In this document: positions 5,430 to 6,416 of the stretch, in pieces
Position numbering within the stretch: position 1 is the first letter of the stretch
Layout: each line of letters starts with the position of its first letter
Assembly: GCA_004357435.1 (NCBI GenBank)
Contig: SMVS01000042.1
Coordinates: 1-6,416 of the forward strand
DNA length: 6,416 bases
Direction of reading: 5' to 3'
DNA from: Nitrospina sp.
Lineage (GTDB): Bacteria > Nitrospinota > Nitrospinia > Nitrospinales > Nitrospinaceae
Position numbers and translations under genes: made by a program
The notes under the pieces: generated by a model
The model's database searches: none
What the model was told of the DNA's origin: nothing
What the model saw: only the letters and a program-made list of their open reading frames with translations

Positions 5430-6416
5430 ATGGTTTGGATGGCCAGGATGATGGGCGTGTTTCTGTTGGTTGTTTGGGGATCGCAACCCGCCATCGCACA
5501 GGACCAGATCATGGTGCTCAAAATCTCCGGCGCCATCAATCCGGTGGTCGCCGATTTCGTTGAGCATGAAATTGAGTCCGCCAACGCCGCCGGGGAAACG
5601 CTGATCGTTTTGGAAATGGACACGCCGGGCGGGCTGGACACTTCCATGCGCCAGATCATCAAAGCCATTCAGACCTCGCGCGTGCCGGTGGCCGCTTACG
5701 TTTCTCCCAGCGGGTCGCGGGCGGCTTCGGCGGGAACCTTCATCACCATCGCGTCGCATATCGCGGTGATGGCGCCCGGCACCAACATCGGCGCGGCGCA
5801 TCCGGTCAATTTGATGGGCGGCGGTAAATCCGGCCAGGGTGAACCTTCGACGATGGAAGAAAAAGTGGTGAACGACGCGGCGGCCTACATCCGGTCGCTG
5901 GCGGAGGCGCGCGGACGCAACGCCTACTGGGCCGAAAAAGCGGTGACCCACAGCCAGTCGATCTCCGCCGAGGAAGCCAAAAAACTGAACGTGATCGACT
6001 TCATCGCCGGCAGTGTGGAAGCGCTGGTGCTCGCTGTGGAAGGGCGCGAAGTGGCAGTGGCGGGTGGCGAAAAAATCATCCTGCACACCGAGGGCAAAAA
6101 AATCGTCTATCGCGAACTGAACAAGCGCGAACGAATCCTCGACATCATCTCCAATCCCAACATCGCTTACATCCTGATGATGATGGGCATGGTGGGCCTC
6201 TATTTCGAGCTGTCCAATCCAGGGTTGATCCTGCCCGGTGTGGTAGGCGGCATCAGCATGATCCTGGCCTTGTATGCCATGCAAACCCTGCCCATCAACT
6301 ATGCCGGTCTGTTGCTGATCATGCTGGGCATGGTCCTGTTCATCGCCGAACTCAACACGCCGACGTTTGGCCTGTTGTCCGCCGGGGGGACGATCGCGCT
6401 CCTGCTGGGGTCGCTC
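5430..6416 (+). CDS. nfeD: NfeD-family membrane-bound serine protease (ClpP class), 3' end outside window
   Basis: The first 329 residues of a long-form NfeD are visible, and the frame is open to the window edge. The start has a strong Shine-Dalgarno, AGGGGG at 5418-5423, six bases before the ATG. Residues 1-23 form a signal peptide (hydrophobic 9-17, likely cut after AIA). The ClpP/crotonase-fold protease domain covers about 27-200: LEMDTPGGL (61-69), SRAASAGTF (96-104) with the nucleophile S100, APGTNIGAAHP (115-125), and EEKVVNDAA (143-151) with K145 as the expected catalytic lysine, as in the Ser-Lys dyad of Pyrococcus PH1510. Hydrophobic, probably membrane-spanning segments begin near 245 and continue at about 264-284, 290-306 and 313-329. 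The soluble OB-like NfeD domain should follow outside the window. PH1510 cleaves a stomatin, and nfeD genes are often followed by a slipin/stomatin gene, which cannot be seen here. The protein is probably in the inner membrane with its protease domain outside the cytoplasm. Confidence 0.93.
   Translation, partial: MVWMARMMGVFLLVVWGSQPAIAQDQIMVLKISGAINPVVADFVEHEIESANAAGETLIVLEMDTPGGLDTSMRQIIKAIQTSRVPVAAYVSPSGSRAASAGTFITIASHIAVMAPGTNIGAAHPVNLMGGGKSGQGEPSTMEEKVVNDAAAYIRSLAEARGRNAYWAEKAVTHSQSISAEEAKKLNVIDFIAGSVEALVLAVEGREVAVAGGEKIILHTEGKKIVYRELNKRERILDIISNPNIAYILMMMGMVGLYFELSNPGLILPGVVGGISMILALYAMQTLPINYAGLLLIMLGMVLFIAELNTPTFGLLSAGGTIALLLGSL

Noticed and set aside
5376..6284. Long minus-strand open frame (302 codons) antisense to nfeD
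   Set aside because: Its translation is rich in His, Asp, Arg and Gly with no recognisable motif, as expected of the complement of a GC-rich coding frame. The plus strand carries an unambiguous NfeD protease.

Overview
The window looks like an ordinary chromosomal housekeeping stretch from a Gram-negative bacterium of moderately high GC. A KDO-8-phosphate synthase implies lipopolysaccharide. The species cannot be fixed from the sequence. The protein flavour and gene mix would suit a Nitrospinota- or Deltaproteobacteria-like lineage, but that is an impression and not a measurement. There is no sign of a mobile element, CRISPR array, tRNA, rRNA or prophage. Seven protein genes fill almost all of the DNA, and no gene-free stretch exceeds about 180 bases.

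Layout, left to right. (1) The C-terminal half of asparaginyl-tRNA synthetase (asnS, + strand) is cut by the left edge. (2) Facing it tail to tail across 38 bases is a complete TrmA/RlmD-family 23S rRNA uracil-5-methyltransferase (- strand). (3) Divergent from that, across a short promoter-sized gap, is a nucleoside phosphorylase/nucleosidase-fold protein (+ strand). It has an MTA/SAH-nucleosidase-like catalytic triad and a C-terminal tail reminiscent of the hopanoid-associated phosphorylase HpnG. (4) A leftward three-gene cluster follows, with transcription order pseudo-receiver protein, then kdsA, then a secreted six-bladed kelch protein. Gaps of 25 and 31 bases suggest an operon. The last gene overlaps the 3' end of the nucleosidase gene by 25 bases, tail to tail. 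(5) Divergent from this cluster, across a 176-base intergenic region, is an nfeD-type membrane-bound serine protease gene (+ strand), cut by the right edge.

Functionally the region mixes translation (AsnRS, rRNA methylation), nucleoside processing, and envelope biology (KDO synthesis, an exported kelch propeller, a membrane protease). The least routine item is the small receiver-like protein that opens the kdsA cluster. It keeps a receiver-like framework but has lost the phospho-accepting aspartate, so a phosphorylation-independent regulatory role linked to LPS precursor synthesis is conceivable. I found no convincing evidence of a wholly new multi-gene system here.
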